46,864 nt of DNA from NCBI GenBank assembly GCA_003537645.1, contig DPRM01000147.1:46917-93780 (forward strand), read 5' to 3'. Positions 24,261-33,279 of this stretch are shown here, in pieces. The notes beneath the pieces are model-generated. The model made no database searches. It had not been told where the DNA came from and saw nothing but the letters and a program-made list of their open reading frames with translations. Numbering within the stretch: position 1 is the first letter of the stretch; each line of letters opens with the position of its first letter. This DNA comes from Prolixibacteraceae bacterium. Lineage in GTDB: Bacteria; Bacteroidota; Bacteroidia; Bacteroidales; Prolixibacteraceae. The translations under genes were made by a program, and so were the position numbers.

Positions 24261-25514
24261 TTGAAAACGAATAAGAAAAAAATCATTAACGATCCGGTAT
24301 TTGGTTTTATCAATATCCGTTCGGAACTTGTATTCGATTTAATTGAGCACCCTTATTTTCAGCGCCTGCGTCGGATCAAACAACTTGGATTATCGTGCAT
24401 GGTTTATCCCGGCGCCAATCATACCCGTTTTGAACACGCGCTCGGAGCCGTTCACCTGATGAGATCTGCAATTGGAATTTTGAGGCTGAAGGGTCAGGAT
24501 ATTACTGATGAAGAAGCCGACGCCGTTACCATCGCAATTTTGCTGCACGACATTGGGCACGGACCATTTTCGCATGCACTTGAAACCACACTGGTTCAGG
24601 GAGTTCCGCACGAAAGTATTTCATTGCTGCTGATGGAAGAACTGAACCGGCAATTTGAGGGCAAACTTGACCTGGCTATTCTCATTTTTACAAATCAGTA
24701 CCACAAACATTTTTTGCATCAACTGGTAGCCAGTCAGCTTGATATGGATCGCCTTGATTATCTGAGTCGCGACAGTTTTTTTTCGGGAGTGTCGGAAGGG
24801 GTTATCAGTTCGGAGCGGATAATTAAGATGCTGAATGTGAAAAATGATGAACTTGTTGTTGAGTATAAAGGTATTTATTCGGTTGAAAACTTCCTGATAT
24901 CAAGGAGGTTGATGTATTGGCAGGTGTATTTGCATAAAACTGTTTTGTCCGCAGAGTATCTACTAATTAATGTTCTCGCACGTGCGCGCGAACTTTCTTT
25001 AGATGGGACCGATATTTTTGCAACTCCGGTCTTAAAAGCTTTTCTGACCAGGCAAATCACACTCGATGATTTTGTTAACAACCGGATTATTGACGGCAGG
25101 CCTGCGCTCGATCTTTTTACCGGCCTCGACGATAACGATATTATTGCTTCGGTTAAGGAATGGCAGGAGAACGGGGATGTGGTTTTATCCTACCTTTCGA
25201 AATGCATTATCAACCGCAGGTTGTATAAAATTAAGATTAGCAAAAAGCCATTTCAGGAGCAAAAAATAAACTTGATAAAAGAAAAAATTTGTAAGCATTT
25301 TAATGTTTGCAACGACCAACTCAAATATTTCCTGATTGCAGATACAATCTCGAACAGCGCCTACAACAAGGAGACGAGCGAGAAAATTAATATTCTGTTC
25401 AAGAACAGTAAGATTAGTGATATATCAGATGCTTCGGACATAAATCTGACCGTTTTGTCTGAAACTGTCAGGAAATATTTTATCTGTTATCCGAAAGAAT
25501 TGGACATTAAGTAA
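24261..25514 (+). CDS. HD-domain phosphohydrolase (dNTPase/SAMHD1-like)
   Basis: A 417-aa soluble protein of the HD superfamily. Metal ligands are visible: H59 in HTRFEHALGAVHLM (part of the N-terminal H...HD set), HD in LLHDIGHGPFSHALE (H96, D97), and the distal Asp in SQLDMDRLDYLSRD (D161-D166). This layout is typical of dGTPase/SAMHD1-like triphosphohydrolases. The exact nucleotide substrate is unknown. The only plausible start is TTG at 24261; the next in-frame ATG is far inside the domain. An ATG at 24256 opens a two-codon frame whose TGA overlaps the TTG. The gene is divergent from rimP and its 3' end contains the lpxD promoter. Confidence 0.88.
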   Translation: MKTNKKKIINDPVFGFINIRSELVFDLIEHPYFQRLRRIKQLGLSCMVYPGANHTRFEHALGAVHLMRSAIGILRLKGQDITDEEADAVTIAILLHDIGHGPFSHALETTLVQGVPHESISLLLMEELNRQFEGKLDLAILIFTNQYHKHFLHQLVASQLDMDRLDYLSRDSFFSGVSEGVISSERIIKMLNVKNDELVVEYKGIYSVENFLISRRLMYWQVYLHKTVLSAEYLLINVLARARELSLDGTDIFATPVLKAFLTRQITLDDFVNNRIIDGRPALDLFTGLDDNDIIASVKEWQENGDVVLSYLSKCIINRRLYKIKISKKPFQEQKINLIKEKICKHFNVCNDQLKYFLIADTISNSAYNKETSEKINILFKNSKISDISDASDINLTVLSETVRKYFICYPKELDIK

Positions 25515-25530
25515 TTTAAATCTATTTTTG
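25500..25530 (+). promoter_or_regulatory. Promoter of the lpxD-lpxC/fabZ-lpxA operon
   Basis: TTG at 25500-25502 is followed after 20 nt by TATTTTTG at 25523-25530. The -33 box lies within the last codons of the HD gene. The lpxD ATG is at 25553. Confidence 0.6.
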
Positions 25531-25552
25531 CGGGGCATTAAGAAAAGTGATT

Positions 25553-26596
25553 ATGGAATTTAAAGCCCAAAACATTGCTGATTTTCTGGGAGGTAGGGTA
25601 GAAGGTGATGCAAATATCATTGTGTCAGACGTAGCGAAAATCGAGGAAGGAAAACCCGGAACTTTGGCATTTCTCTCAAATCCGAAATACAATAAATATC
25701 TTTACGAAACCGAATCTTCCATTGTAATTGTCAATGATGATTTTGTGGCGGAAAGTGAAGTGAAAGCAACTTTGATTCGTGTTCCGGATGCCTACAAAGC
25801 TTTCGCAATGCTGCTCGAACTTTATCAGCAGGCAAAAGGAAACAAGTCGGGTATCGAGAATCCTTCGTTTATTGATTCAACCGCAACTTTAGGAAACAAT
25901 ATTTATGTAGGCGCTTTCGCATACATTGGTAAAAATGTACGAATCGGCAACCATGTAAAGATTTATCCACATGTGTATGTTGGCGACAACACCATTATTG
26001 GCGACGACAGCATTTTGTTTTCAGGAGTAAAAATATACGAAGACACCAAAATTGGTGAGGCCTGTATTATCCATGCCGGTGCTGTAATCGGATCGGATGG
26101 ATTTGGATTTGCCCCGAAAGAGGATGGTACTTATCAGAAAATTCCACAGGTCGGAAATGTGATACTGGAAGATTTGGTTGAAATTGGCGCCAATACTACC
26201 ATCGATTGTGCAACAATGGGATCGACCATTATCAGAAAAGGAACTAAACTTGACAACCTTGTGCAAATAGCCCATAATGTTGAGATTGGTGAAAATACTG
26301 TAATGGCTGCGCTTACGGGTATTGCCGGTTCTTCGAAAATTGGAAGTAACTGCCGATTTGGCGGACAGGTTGGCGTTGCCGGACATATTACAATTGGCGA
26401 TCGCGTTAATGTGGGAGCCATGTCGGGTGTTTCGCGCAGCATAAAATCTGACAATACCGTATTACTTGCTCCTGCGATGGATATTGCTCAGGCAGCCAGG
26501 GTTACAGCGGTTTACCGAAATCTACCCCAACTACGCGATCAGGTGCTCGACCTCGTTAAGCAAGTTACACAGATTAAAATAAAGCTTGAAGAATAA
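25553..26596 (+). CDS. lpxD: UDP-3-O-acylglucosamine N-acyltransferase
   Basis: A 347-aa trimeric acyltransferase of lipid A synthesis that adds the N-linked acyl chain after LpxC deacetylation. The N-terminal uridine-binding domain (1-100; SDVAKIEEGKPGTLAFLSNP) leads into a left-handed beta-helix of hexapeptide repeats (about 105-320; LGNNIYVGAFAYIGKNVRIG). The catalytic His is in VQIAHNVEIG (about 241, matching E. coli H239). ATG at 25553 was chosen over the GTG at 25547. It is followed 15 nt later by lpxC/fabZ. Confidence 0.97.
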   Translation: MEFKAQNIADFLGGRVEGDANIIVSDVAKIEEGKPGTLAFLSNPKYNKYLYETESSIVIVNDDFVAESEVKATLIRVPDAYKAFAMLLELYQQAKGNKSGIENPSFIDSTATLGNNIYVGAFAYIGKNVRIGNHVKIYPHVYVGDNTIIGDDSILFSGVKIYEDTKIGEACIIHAGAVIGSDGFGFAPKEDGTYQKIPQVGNVILEDLVEIGANTTIDCATMGSTIIRKGTKLDNLVQIAHNVEIGENTVMAALTGIAGSSKIGSNCRFGGQVGVAGHITIGDRVNVGAMSGVSRSIKSDNTVLLAPAMDIAQAARVTAVYRNLPQLRDQVLDLVKQVTQIKIKLEE

Positions 26597-26611
26597 TTTT
26601 TTAAGTAAAGA

Positions 26612-28000
26612 ATGACAGTTAAACAAAGAACATTAGCAAAAGAATTTTCGATTAGCGGCAAGGGATTACATACCAGCTGCATTGTGAGCATGACTTTTAA
26701 GCCAGCTCCGGTTAATCATGGATTCAAATTTCAACGGGTTGATCTTGAAAATAAACCTGTTATTGGTGCAAGTGCCGAGTATGTTGTTGATACTGCCCGT
26801 GGTACAGTTTTGGAATATCAGGGAGCGCGAATCAGCACAATTGAACATAGCCTTGCTGCGTTGACAGGCATGGATCTCGATAATGTGTTGATTGAAATTG
26901 ACAATGAGGAAGTTCCAATTCTGGATGGCAGCGCCCGCTTGTTTGTTGAAGAAATAGAAAAAGCAGGTACTGTTGAGCAGGATGCAGAGCGTGAATATTT
27001 TGTGGTGACGGAGCGGATCGTTTATAAAAATGAGAAAACCGGTTCCGAAATTATCGCATTGCCCGACAACGATTATTCATTGAATGTGTTGATCTCTTTC
27101 AATTCTACAGTTCTGAACAATCAGTACGCTTCAATGGACTCTCTGGCAGATTTCAAAGCTGAAATTGCCAATTGCCGCACATTCGTATTTTTACACGAAC
27201 TTGAATTTTTACTGAAAAACAACCTTGTAAAAGGTGGCGACGTTGACAATGCCATTGTGATTATCGACCGGCCTGTTAGTCAGGAAGAACTTGACCGTAT
27301 AGCCGACCTGTTCAACCACAAACGCGTGGAGGTAAAAGAACAGGGAATACTGAATAACCTTGAATTACAGTATGATAATGAATGTGCACGGCATAAACTG
27401 CTCGATGTGATTGGCGATCTGGCATTGGCCGGGAAAAGGATAAAAGGCCGCATTATCGCAACCAAACCTGGTCATGGGGCAAACACAGCATTCGCGAAGA
27501 TGATTGCAAAGGCCATTCATAAAGAAGCCGCGATAGATAAAGCACCACACTACGATGCCAAATCACCGGTAATTATGGACGTCAATAAAATAAAGGAACT
27601 GCTTCCTCACCGCTTCCCGTTCCTGTTGGTCGATAAAGTGATCGATGTTCAGGACAATTACCTTGTCGGCGTTAAAAATGTAACAGTTAATGAGCCATTT
27701 TTTCAGGGACATTTTCCTGAAGAGCCGGTAATGCCCGGAGTTCTTTTGGTTGAAGCAATGGCGCAGGCAGGCGGAATTTTTGTTCTGCGTAACCTGGTAG
27801 GGAAATATTCAACTTATTTTATGAAGATTGACAATGTTAAATTCAGGAAGAAAGTAGTGCCAGGAGATACCATTATTTTCAAAGTTATACTTACTTCGCC
27901 CATTCGCCGCGGCATTGCCGAAATGCGTGGAATATGCTACGTGGGCGATTCTATTGTTGCCGAAGGCGATTACATGGCACAAATTGTAAAGATTAATTAA
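26612..28000 (+). CDS. lpxC/fabZ: Bifunctional UDP-3-O-acyl-N-acetylglucosamine deacetylase / 3-hydroxyacyl-ACP dehydratase
   Basis: A 462-aa fusion. Residues 1-305 are LpxC, the zinc deacetylase that commits the pathway to lipid A: TIEHSLAAL (H79), ARHKLLDVIGDLAL (H261, D265) and KPGHGANT (H288). Residues about 320-462 are FabZ, the hotdog-fold dehydratase of fatty acid elongation: LLPHRFPFLLVD, FFQGHFPEEPVMPG (H367), LVEAMAQAGG (E381). The fusion is standard in Bacteroidota and not an assembly error. It couples the consumption and production of 3-hydroxyacyl-ACP. It sits between lpxD and lpxA with gaps of 15 and 25 nt. Confidence 0.98.
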   Translation: MTVKQRTLAKEFSISGKGLHTSCIVSMTFKPAPVNHGFKFQRVDLENKPVIGASAEYVVDTARGTVLEYQGARISTIEHSLAALTGMDLDNVLIEIDNEEVPILDGSARLFVEEIEKAGTVEQDAEREYFVVTERIVYKNEKTGSEIIALPDNDYSLNVLISFNSTVLNNQYASMDSLADFKAEIANCRTFVFLHELEFLLKNNLVKGGDVDNAIVIIDRPVSQEELDRIADLFNHKRVEVKEQGILNNLELQYDNECARHKLLDVIGDLALAGKRIKGRIIATKPGHGANTAFAKMIAKAIHKEAAIDKAPHYDAKSPVIMDVNKIKELLPHRFPFLLVDKVIDVQDNYLVGVKNVTVNEPFFQGHFPEEPVMPGVLLVEAMAQAGGIFVLRNLVGKYSTYFMKIDNVKFRKKVVPGDTIIFKVILTSPIRRGIAEMRGICYVGDSIVAEGDYMAQIVKIN

Positions 28001-28025
28001 TTTAAAACAGAAAATAGAACAACAG

Positions 28026-28808
28026 ATGAAACAACCATTGGCTTACGTACATCCAGAAGCAAATATTGCTGAAAACGTAGTTATTGAACCCTTTGTAACA
28101 ATCGACAAAGATGTGATTATTGGCGAAGGAACGAGGATAGGGTCGAGCGTAACTATTTTGCCTGGAGTGCGAATTGGTAAAAATTGCCGGATTTTCCCGG
28201 GAGCTGTTATTGGTGCAGCGCCGCAGGATTTGAAATTCAGGGGTGAGTATTCGACCGTTGAAATTGGTGACAATACCACCATTCGCGAATTTGTTACAAT
28301 TAACCGTGGAACCGTTGCAAAAGGGAAAACTGTTATTGGCAATAATTGTCTGCTAATGGCTTATGTGCATGTGGCCCACGACTGTATTGTTGGCAATAAT
28401 GTAATTTTGGTGAATAATACCCAGCTGGCAGGGGAGGTAATTGTTGACGACTTTGCCATACTTGCCGGAATGGTAGCCGTGCACCAGTTCGTACACGTTG
28501 GTTCGCATGTTATGATTGCAGGTGGATCACTTGTTCGTAAAGATGTTCCTCCGTTTATTAAGGCTGGTCGCGAACCGCTTTCGTATGTGGGTATCAACTC
28601 AATCGGGCTGCGTCGCCGCAACTATAGTAATGAAAAAATTCGTGAGGTGCAGGAAATTTATCGCTATATCTATCAGAAAGGATTGAATATTTCTCAGGCT
28701 GTTGAGATTATTGAAGCCGAAATGCCCGCTTCAACAGAAAGAGATGAAATTCTTTTATTCATAAAAGATTCGAAACGTGGAATTATTCGTGGTTATATGC
28801 CCGACTAG
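28026..28808 (+). CDS. lpxA: UDP-N-acetylglucosamine O-acyltransferase
   Basis: A 260-aa cytoplasmic trimer catalysing the first step of lipid A synthesis. Hexapeptide repeats fill residues 8-185 (ENVVIEPFVTIDKDVIIGEG), with the catalytic His in MAYVHVAHDC (H118, equivalent to E. coli H125) and a C-terminal helical domain from about 190 (IGLRRRNYSNEKIREVQEIY). Last gene of the lpxD-lpxC/fabZ-lpxA operon, followed by a strong terminator. Confidence 0.97.
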   Translation: MKQPLAYVHPEANIAENVVIEPFVTIDKDVIIGEGTRIGSSVTILPGVRIGKNCRIFPGAVIGAAPQDLKFRGEYSTVEIGDNTTIREFVTINRGTVAKGKTVIGNNCLLMAYVHVAHDCIVGNNVILVNNTQLAGEVIVDDFAILAGMVAVHQFVHVGSHVMIAGGSLVRKDVPPFIKAGREPLSYVGINSIGLRRRNYSNEKIREVQEIYRYIYQKGLNISQAVEIIEAEMPASTERDEILLFIKDSKRGIIRGYMPD

Positions 28809-28828
28809 TTTTCCGCTTAAAAATAATT

Positions 28829-28866
28829 AAAAAAAGCCCTGGATCTTGCTGATTCAGGGCTTTTTT
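28829..28866. terminator. Bidirectional terminator between lpxA and rhaA
   Basis: GCCCTGGATC (28836-28845) pairs with GATTCAGGGC (28851-28860), one G-T pair, flanked by A and T runs on the two sides. It ends lpxA on plus and rhaA on minus, whose stop is at 28884. Confidence 0.9.
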
Positions 28867-28883
28867 AATGAAATTGAAACTCG

Positions 28884-30149
28884 TTATCGTTTACTTAAAA
28901 CCTCTCTTTCGTATTGCTGAATTTCGGCAATGTAATCGGTTCCAACCGCTACACCAGCCTGTAGGCAGTAATAATCCCAAACGGCGCTGAAAGGTTTGGT
29001 TTTCAATTCTTCGAGCATAGCCAAACGTTCGAAATTCTGACCGGCTTCTTCCATTTCAACCATTGTTTGGGTTGGTTCGAGCAGCGCAATCAGGAACGCT
29101 TTTTGGGCAGCACGGGTACCCACCACATAAGCGCCAATCCGGTTAATGGAAGCGTCGAAGAAATCGAGCCCAATGTTAACGCGGCAGAGGTAATTGTTCC
29201 GGATAATTTCGGAAGCGATTAACTGCAAATCGTCATTCAGGGTAACCACATGGTCAGAGTCCCAGCGCACCGGACGGGTAACGTGCAACAACAGTTCGTC
29301 GATAAATTGCAGGCAGGCCGAAATTTTATCGCCCACCTGTTCGGTTGGGTGAAAATGTCCGTTGTCGAGGCAGATCAACTTGTTGTTTTTAATGGCATAT
29401 CCAAGGTAAAAATCGTGCGAACCAACAGTCATCGATTCGGCACCAATGCCGAATAACTTACTTTCAACGGCATCTTTCATCTGCGTTTTCGGGTAATCAA
29501 CAGCCATTGCTTCGTCCAGCGACTTTTTCAGCAACGCGCGGTATCCGGCGCGATCAATCGGCGTATCTTTCGATCCATCAGGAATCCAGGTATTGTGCAC
29601 GCAAGGCGTTCCGAGCTGTTTTCCAGCTTCGGCCGAAATGGCGCGGCAGCGTTTTACGTGTTCCACCCAGAATTTGCGGTTTTCTTCGTTTTTGCTCGAA
29701 AGGGTAAATCCGTCGGCAGCCTTCGGGTGCGAAAAACAGGAGGCGTTGAAATCCATCCCGATTCCCTGTGCTTTACACCAGTCGATCCAGCTTTGAAAAT
29801 GTTTCACTTCAATCTGGTCGCGGTCAACGAATTCGCCTTTGAAATCGCCGTAAATGGCATGAAGGTTCAGCCGCTGTTTGCCCGGAAGCAGTGAAAGCAC
29901 TTTTTCGAGGTCGGCACGCATTTCGGCAATCGAAGTAGCTTTGCCCGGGTAGTTTCCGGTCGCCTGGATTCCACCGCCGGAAAGTGTGGCATCCGGAGTT
30001 TCGAAACCGCCCACATCGTCGGTTTGCCAGCAATGCAACGAAATAATCACATCGTTCATTTTTTGCAGCACCACATCGGTGTTTATGCCCAGTTCGGCGT
30101 ATTCTTCTTTTGCCAGTTGATAGGCGGCCTCAATTCGTGATTTGTTCAT
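28884..30149 (-). CDS. rhaA: L-rhamnose isomerase
   Basis: A 421-aa TIM-barrel isomerase converting L-rhamnose to L-rhamnulose in the cytoplasm. Diagnostic blocks are SLHCWQTDDVGGFE, GGGIQATGNYPGKA, DFNASCFSHPKAADGFTLS, HNTWIPDGSKD, LDNGHFHPTEQ (metal site) and RWDSDHVV (metal site). ATG at 30149 was chosen; an upstream in-frame ATG at 30176 adds nine residues lacking family similarity. It lies downstream of the GH78 gene across 145 nt that contain two REP-like palindromes. Rhamnulokinase and rhamnulose-1-phosphate aldolase are not in the window. Confidence 0.97.
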   Translation of the reverse strand: MNKSRIEAAYQLAKEEYAELGINTDVVLQKMNDVIISLHCWQTDDVGGFETPDATLSGGGIQATGNYPGKATSIAEMRADLEKVLSLLPGKQRLNLHAIYGDFKGEFVDRDQIEVKHFQSWIDWCKAQGIGMDFNASCFSHPKAADGFTLSSKNEENRKFWVEHVKRCRAISAEAGKQLGTPCVHNTWIPDGSKDTPIDRAGYRALLKKSLDEAMAVDYPKTQMKDAVESKLFGIGAESMTVGSHDFYLGYAIKNNKLICLDNGHFHPTEQVGDKISACLQFIDELLLHVTRPVRWDSDHVVTLNDDLQLIASEIIRNNYLCRVNIGLDFFDASINRIGAYVVGTRAAQKAFLIALLEPTQTMVEMEEAGQNFERLAMLEELKTKPFSAVWDYYCLQAGVAVGTDYIAEIQQYEREVLSKR

Positions 30150-30162
30150 TATTAATGATTTA

Positions 30163-30200
30163 AAAGCCTCCCCCAAACCCCCTCCGAAAGAGGGGGCTTA
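30163..30200 (-). repeat. REP-like palindrome R3 just before rhaA
   Basis: AAGCCTCCCCCAAAC is followed by a perfect 7-bp stem, CCCCCTC (30178-30184) and GAGGGGG (30190-30196), then CTTA. It lies 14 nt upstream of the rhaA start on the coding strand, so it would be in the mRNA close to the ribosome binding region. Confidence 0.7.
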
Positions 30201-30285
30201 AAGAATCGGCATTCGTTAATTTTTGCTTTGCTCGACATAAAATTTGCACATTTAAGCACTAACCTTCAAGCTTTCTGTACACAAA

Positions 30286-30327
30286 CTCCCTTCCCTATTT
30301 TTGGGAAGGGTTGGGGATGGGGCTTGG
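30286..30327 (-). repeat. REP-like palindrome R4 overlapping the 3' end of the GH78 gene
   Basis: CCCTTCCC (30288-30295) pairs with GGGAAGGG (30303-30310), followed on plus by TTGGGGATGGGGCTTGG. On the minus strand this sequence encodes the final residues SPIPNPSQK and the stop of the rhamnosidase. Confidence 0.75.
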
Positions 30328-33045
30328 ATACCTGAATGTATAACTTCCTGATCCAACATTCAATGACACACCTTTGTCGTTTTGTTTCAAACTTTCTTTC
30401 ATTGTGGCCGGAATAGCCAGAGCATTCAAAGTCACCTGATCGGCTTTTGCCGCAGGCAAAGTAACTGTTGCGGTGGTATTTGCCGGAACGGTCACTTCAT
30501 AAACGAAATCGTTTCCTTCCAGTTTCCATCCCGATTTTACTTTTCCGTAGAGTGATTTGAATTCTGCATTGGCATTGGTTAATCCTCCTCCGGGGTGCGG
30601 AGCCAGTAAAATATGTTTGTAGCCCGGCATTTCCTGATCGAGATCCAGACCGGCCACATGGCGGTACATCCATTCGCCAATAGCGCCATAAGCATAATGG
30701 TTAAAACTGTTCATGCCCACATCCTGAAATGAGCCGTCGGGTTTCTGTCCGTCCCAGCGTTCCCAGATAGTTGTTGCGCCCTGGGTAACCGGATAAAGCC
30801 ATGATGGATAATCTTTCCGGTTCAGGAGCATAAAAGCAAGGTCGTCGAATCCGTGTGCCGACAATGTTTTGCAGAGTAGGGGAGTGCCCACAAATCCGGT
30901 GGTTAAATGTCCCATCTTTTTCACATCAGCAGCCAGAAATGCAGCGGCTTTCGGTACCAAATCTTCAGGAAGAAGATCGAATGCCAGTGCCAGCGAATAG
31001 GCTGTTTGCGTGTGCGAAACCAAACGTCCGGAAGAAGTAACAAATTCTTTCACAAAGGCTTTCTTGATATTTTCTGAAAGTTCAGTATATTTTTTTGCGT
31101 CAGAGGTATTTCCGGTAATTCCGGCAATTTTGCCCAGTAATCCTGACGAATATGAATAATAAGCGGTTGCAATCAGGTCTTTCTCGGTAGTTGCCCCGGT
31201 ATAATCAGATTGGTTTGTAGCAAAAGCCAGCCAGTCGCCATAATGCCAGTCGCCAGTCCATAAATTATCATCACCTGCTCTCGTTTTCATGTATTCAACC
31301 CAGGCTTTCATGCTCGGATATTGAACTTCCAGAATTCGCTGATCGCCATAAGCAAGATATGTGGTCCAGGGAACAATAATGCATGCATCGGCCCAGGCTG
31401 TTTTGCCGCCACCACCTTTTAAAACATCCGGAATTACGTCGGGAACGGATCCGTTTGGTAATTGGTCGGCAGCTACATCGCGCATCCACTTGGTATAGAA
31501 CGGCGCCACATTGAAATTGAACGCAGCAGTCATACTGAAAACCTGTGCATCGCCCATCCAGCCCAAACGCTCGTCGCGCTGCGGGCAGTCGGTCGGAACA
31601 TCCAGAAAATTACCTTTTTGCCCCCATTGAATATTGTGTTGTAATTGATTGATTAAAGGATCGGAGCAGGCGAAAGTTCCGGTCGGGTTCATGTCTGAAT
31701 GGATCACAATTCCGGTAATCTGATCGAGCGATGGCTGCGCTGAAAGACCTTCTATTTGTACAAACCGGAAGCCGTGGAATGTAAAATGAGGTTCGTAAAC
31801 TTCTTCGCCGTTGCCTTTCAGGATATACAAATCGGTACATTTGGCTTTTCGAAGATTGTCGGTATAAAAGTTGCCTTCTTTGGTCAGCACTTCAGCGAAT
31901 TTCAAAGTGATCTTGTCGCCCTTTTTTCCCTGAACTTTCAGACGAACCCAGCCAACCATATTTTGCCCCATATCCAGAACTGTTTCGCCTTTTGGGGTAG
32001 TAATCAACTTGGCAGGTTTAATTTCTTCGATGGCTTTTACTACTGCTCCCTGTGGTGCAATCAGTATTTTCTTCGAATGATTTAGGGTTGAAACATTTCC
32101 CCATTGGCTGTCGTCGAAACCAATATTTGACCAACCCGTCAGTTCATTACGGGCATCGTAAGTTTCGCCGTTGTAAATATCCGAGAAAAGAATTGGTCCA
32201 TTGTTGGTAACCTTCCAGTTTTGATCGGAAACAACCATTTCGCTTGTACCATCGGTATAGTTAATTTGAAGTTGTGCCAGCAATGCCAGCTTGTTTCCAT
32301 AATAGCCATCCTGACTTTCCCATCCGATGTTTCCGCGGTACCAGCCATCGCCTAAAATTGCACCAATCGCGTTTTTCGGCTGAATCATCGACGTGACATC
32401 GTAGGTTTGGTATTGAATGCGGTTTTTGTAGCTGGTCCATCCCGGAGTAAACAAATCGGTACTTACTTTATTGCCATTCAGAAACAATTGGTAAAGACCC
32501 AGTGAAGTGACATAAACACGGGCTGATTTAATTTTTTTTCCGGAAGAAAATTCTTTTCTGAAGTATTGCGAAGGTTTTGATCCTTTTACTGTCGATTCTG
32601 ATGGAATGGTAATCCATTCAGCTTTCCATGTTTCAGGTTCCAGGATTCCCATCTCCCAGTAAGCGGGAGCGCTCCATGCGGTTACTTTGCCTTTGTTGTC
32701 CCAAACGCGAACCTGCCAGTAAACCCGCTGCATCGACTTTAATGCAGGCCCATCGTAAACCACATTCACCGATTGGTCGGAGCTTACTTTTCCTGAAGTC
32801 CAGATTTGCTTTCCTTTAGGCGATTGGTCGGTTACTTTAATTTCGTAGGCCGTTTGAAGGAGGTTTTCTTCAGCAGAAATAATTTGCCAGCTAAGGCGCG
32901 GTTTCTGAACATCAATTCCCATTGGGTTTACCTGATATTCGCAAACCAGTTCTTTTACTTCGGTTTTTGTGGCTGCAAATGCGCTGTAGCCACTGATGAT
33001 AAATAAGAAAACGAGAAGTCTCGTCAAAAATGCCGTTTGTTTCAT
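30295..33045 (-). CDS. Alpha-L-rhamnosidase, glycoside hydrolase family 78
   Basis: A 916-aa exported inverting glycosidase that releases terminal L-rhamnose from polysaccharides or glycosides. A signal peptide (FLTRLLVFLFIISGYSAFAA) is followed by an Ig-like N-domain (NPMGIDVQKPRLSWQI), a carbohydrate-binding-type domain (YVTSLGLYQLFLNGNKV), a beta-sandwich, and the (alpha/alpha)6 catalytic barrel from about 455 to 790. The likely general acid is E492 in CPQRDERLGWMGDAQ and the general base E762 in TTIWERWDG. A C-terminal beta domain contains the FKSLYGKVKSGW block. The last nine residues come from a REP-like palindrome. It is the third gene on the strand of the rhamnose locus and supplies RhaT with substrate. 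Confidence 0.95.
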   Translation of the reverse strand: MKQTAFLTRLLVFLFIISGYSAFAATKTEVKELVCEYQVNPMGIDVQKPRLSWQIISAEENLLQTAYEIKVTDQSPKGKQIWTSGKVSSDQSVNVVYDGPALKSMQRVYWQVRVWDNKGKVTAWSAPAYWEMGILEPETWKAEWITIPSESTVKGSKPSQYFRKEFSSGKKIKSARVYVTSLGLYQLFLNGNKVSTDLFTPGWTSYKNRIQYQTYDVTSMIQPKNAIGAILGDGWYRGNIGWESQDGYYGNKLALLAQLQINYTDGTSEMVVSDQNWKVTNNGPILFSDIYNGETYDARNELTGWSNIGFDDSQWGNVSTLNHSKKILIAPQGAVVKAIEEIKPAKLITTPKGETVLDMGQNMVGWVRLKVQGKKGDKITLKFAEVLTKEGNFYTDNLRKAKCTDLYILKGNGEEVYEPHFTFHGFRFVQIEGLSAQPSLDQITGIVIHSDMNPTGTFACSDPLINQLQHNIQWGQKGNFLDVPTDCPQRDERLGWMGDAQVFSMTAAFNFNVAPFYTKWMRDVAADQLPNGSVPDVIPDVLKGGGGKTAWADACIIVPWTTYLAYGDQRILEVQYPSMKAWVEYMKTRAGDDNLWTGDWHYGDWLAFATNQSDYTGATTEKDLIATAYYSYSSGLLGKIAGITGNTSDAKKYTELSENIKKAFVKEFVTSSGRLVSHTQTAYSLALAFDLLPEDLVPKAAAFLAADVKKMGHLTTGFVGTPLLCKTLSAHGFDDLAFMLLNRKDYPSWLYPVTQGATTIWERWDGQKPDGSFQDVGMNSFNHYAYGAIGEWMYRHVAGLDLDQEMPGYKHILLAPHPGGGLTNANAEFKSLYGKVKSGWKLEGNDFVYEVTVPANTTATVTLPAAKADQVTLNALAIPATMKESLKQNDKGVSLNVGSGSYTFRYPSPIPNPSQK

Positions 33046-33191
33046 ATTGGTTAGTTTTAAGTGTTGTGTTTAATTTATTGAAAATTCTTAATAAGCATGA
33101 GCCTGTTTCGTCCTGAAAAGGGACAAAGTTTTGTTCTGCTTTATTTTCCGGACGATTTTTTTTTCTTTATTTTCTTGCTCTACAAATATTT

Positions 33192-33275
33192 CGGTGCGCT
33201 GCACCGTTAGCAGCAGAGCTGCATAATATTTATAGAGCATATCCAAATAAACACGATTTTAGGTGCAGCGCACCG
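33192..33275. repeat. MITE/REP-type element with 14-bp inverted ends
   Basis: CGGTGCGCTGCACC (33192-33205) is exactly reverse-complementary to GGTGCAGCGCACCG (33262-33275), with 56 nt between. Each end is itself a near-palindrome. The interior has GCAGCAGAGCTGC. It begins just 4 nt beyond the rhaM stop and fills part of the 234-nt gap before the GH78 gene. The rest of that gap (33046-33191) is AT-rich leader without a clear promoter match. Confidence 0.7.
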
Positions 33276-33279
33276 GGAT

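Noticed and set aside
26612..28000. LpxC-FabZ fusion as an assembly artefact
   Set aside because: Both domains are complete and the fusion is normal in Bacteroidota.
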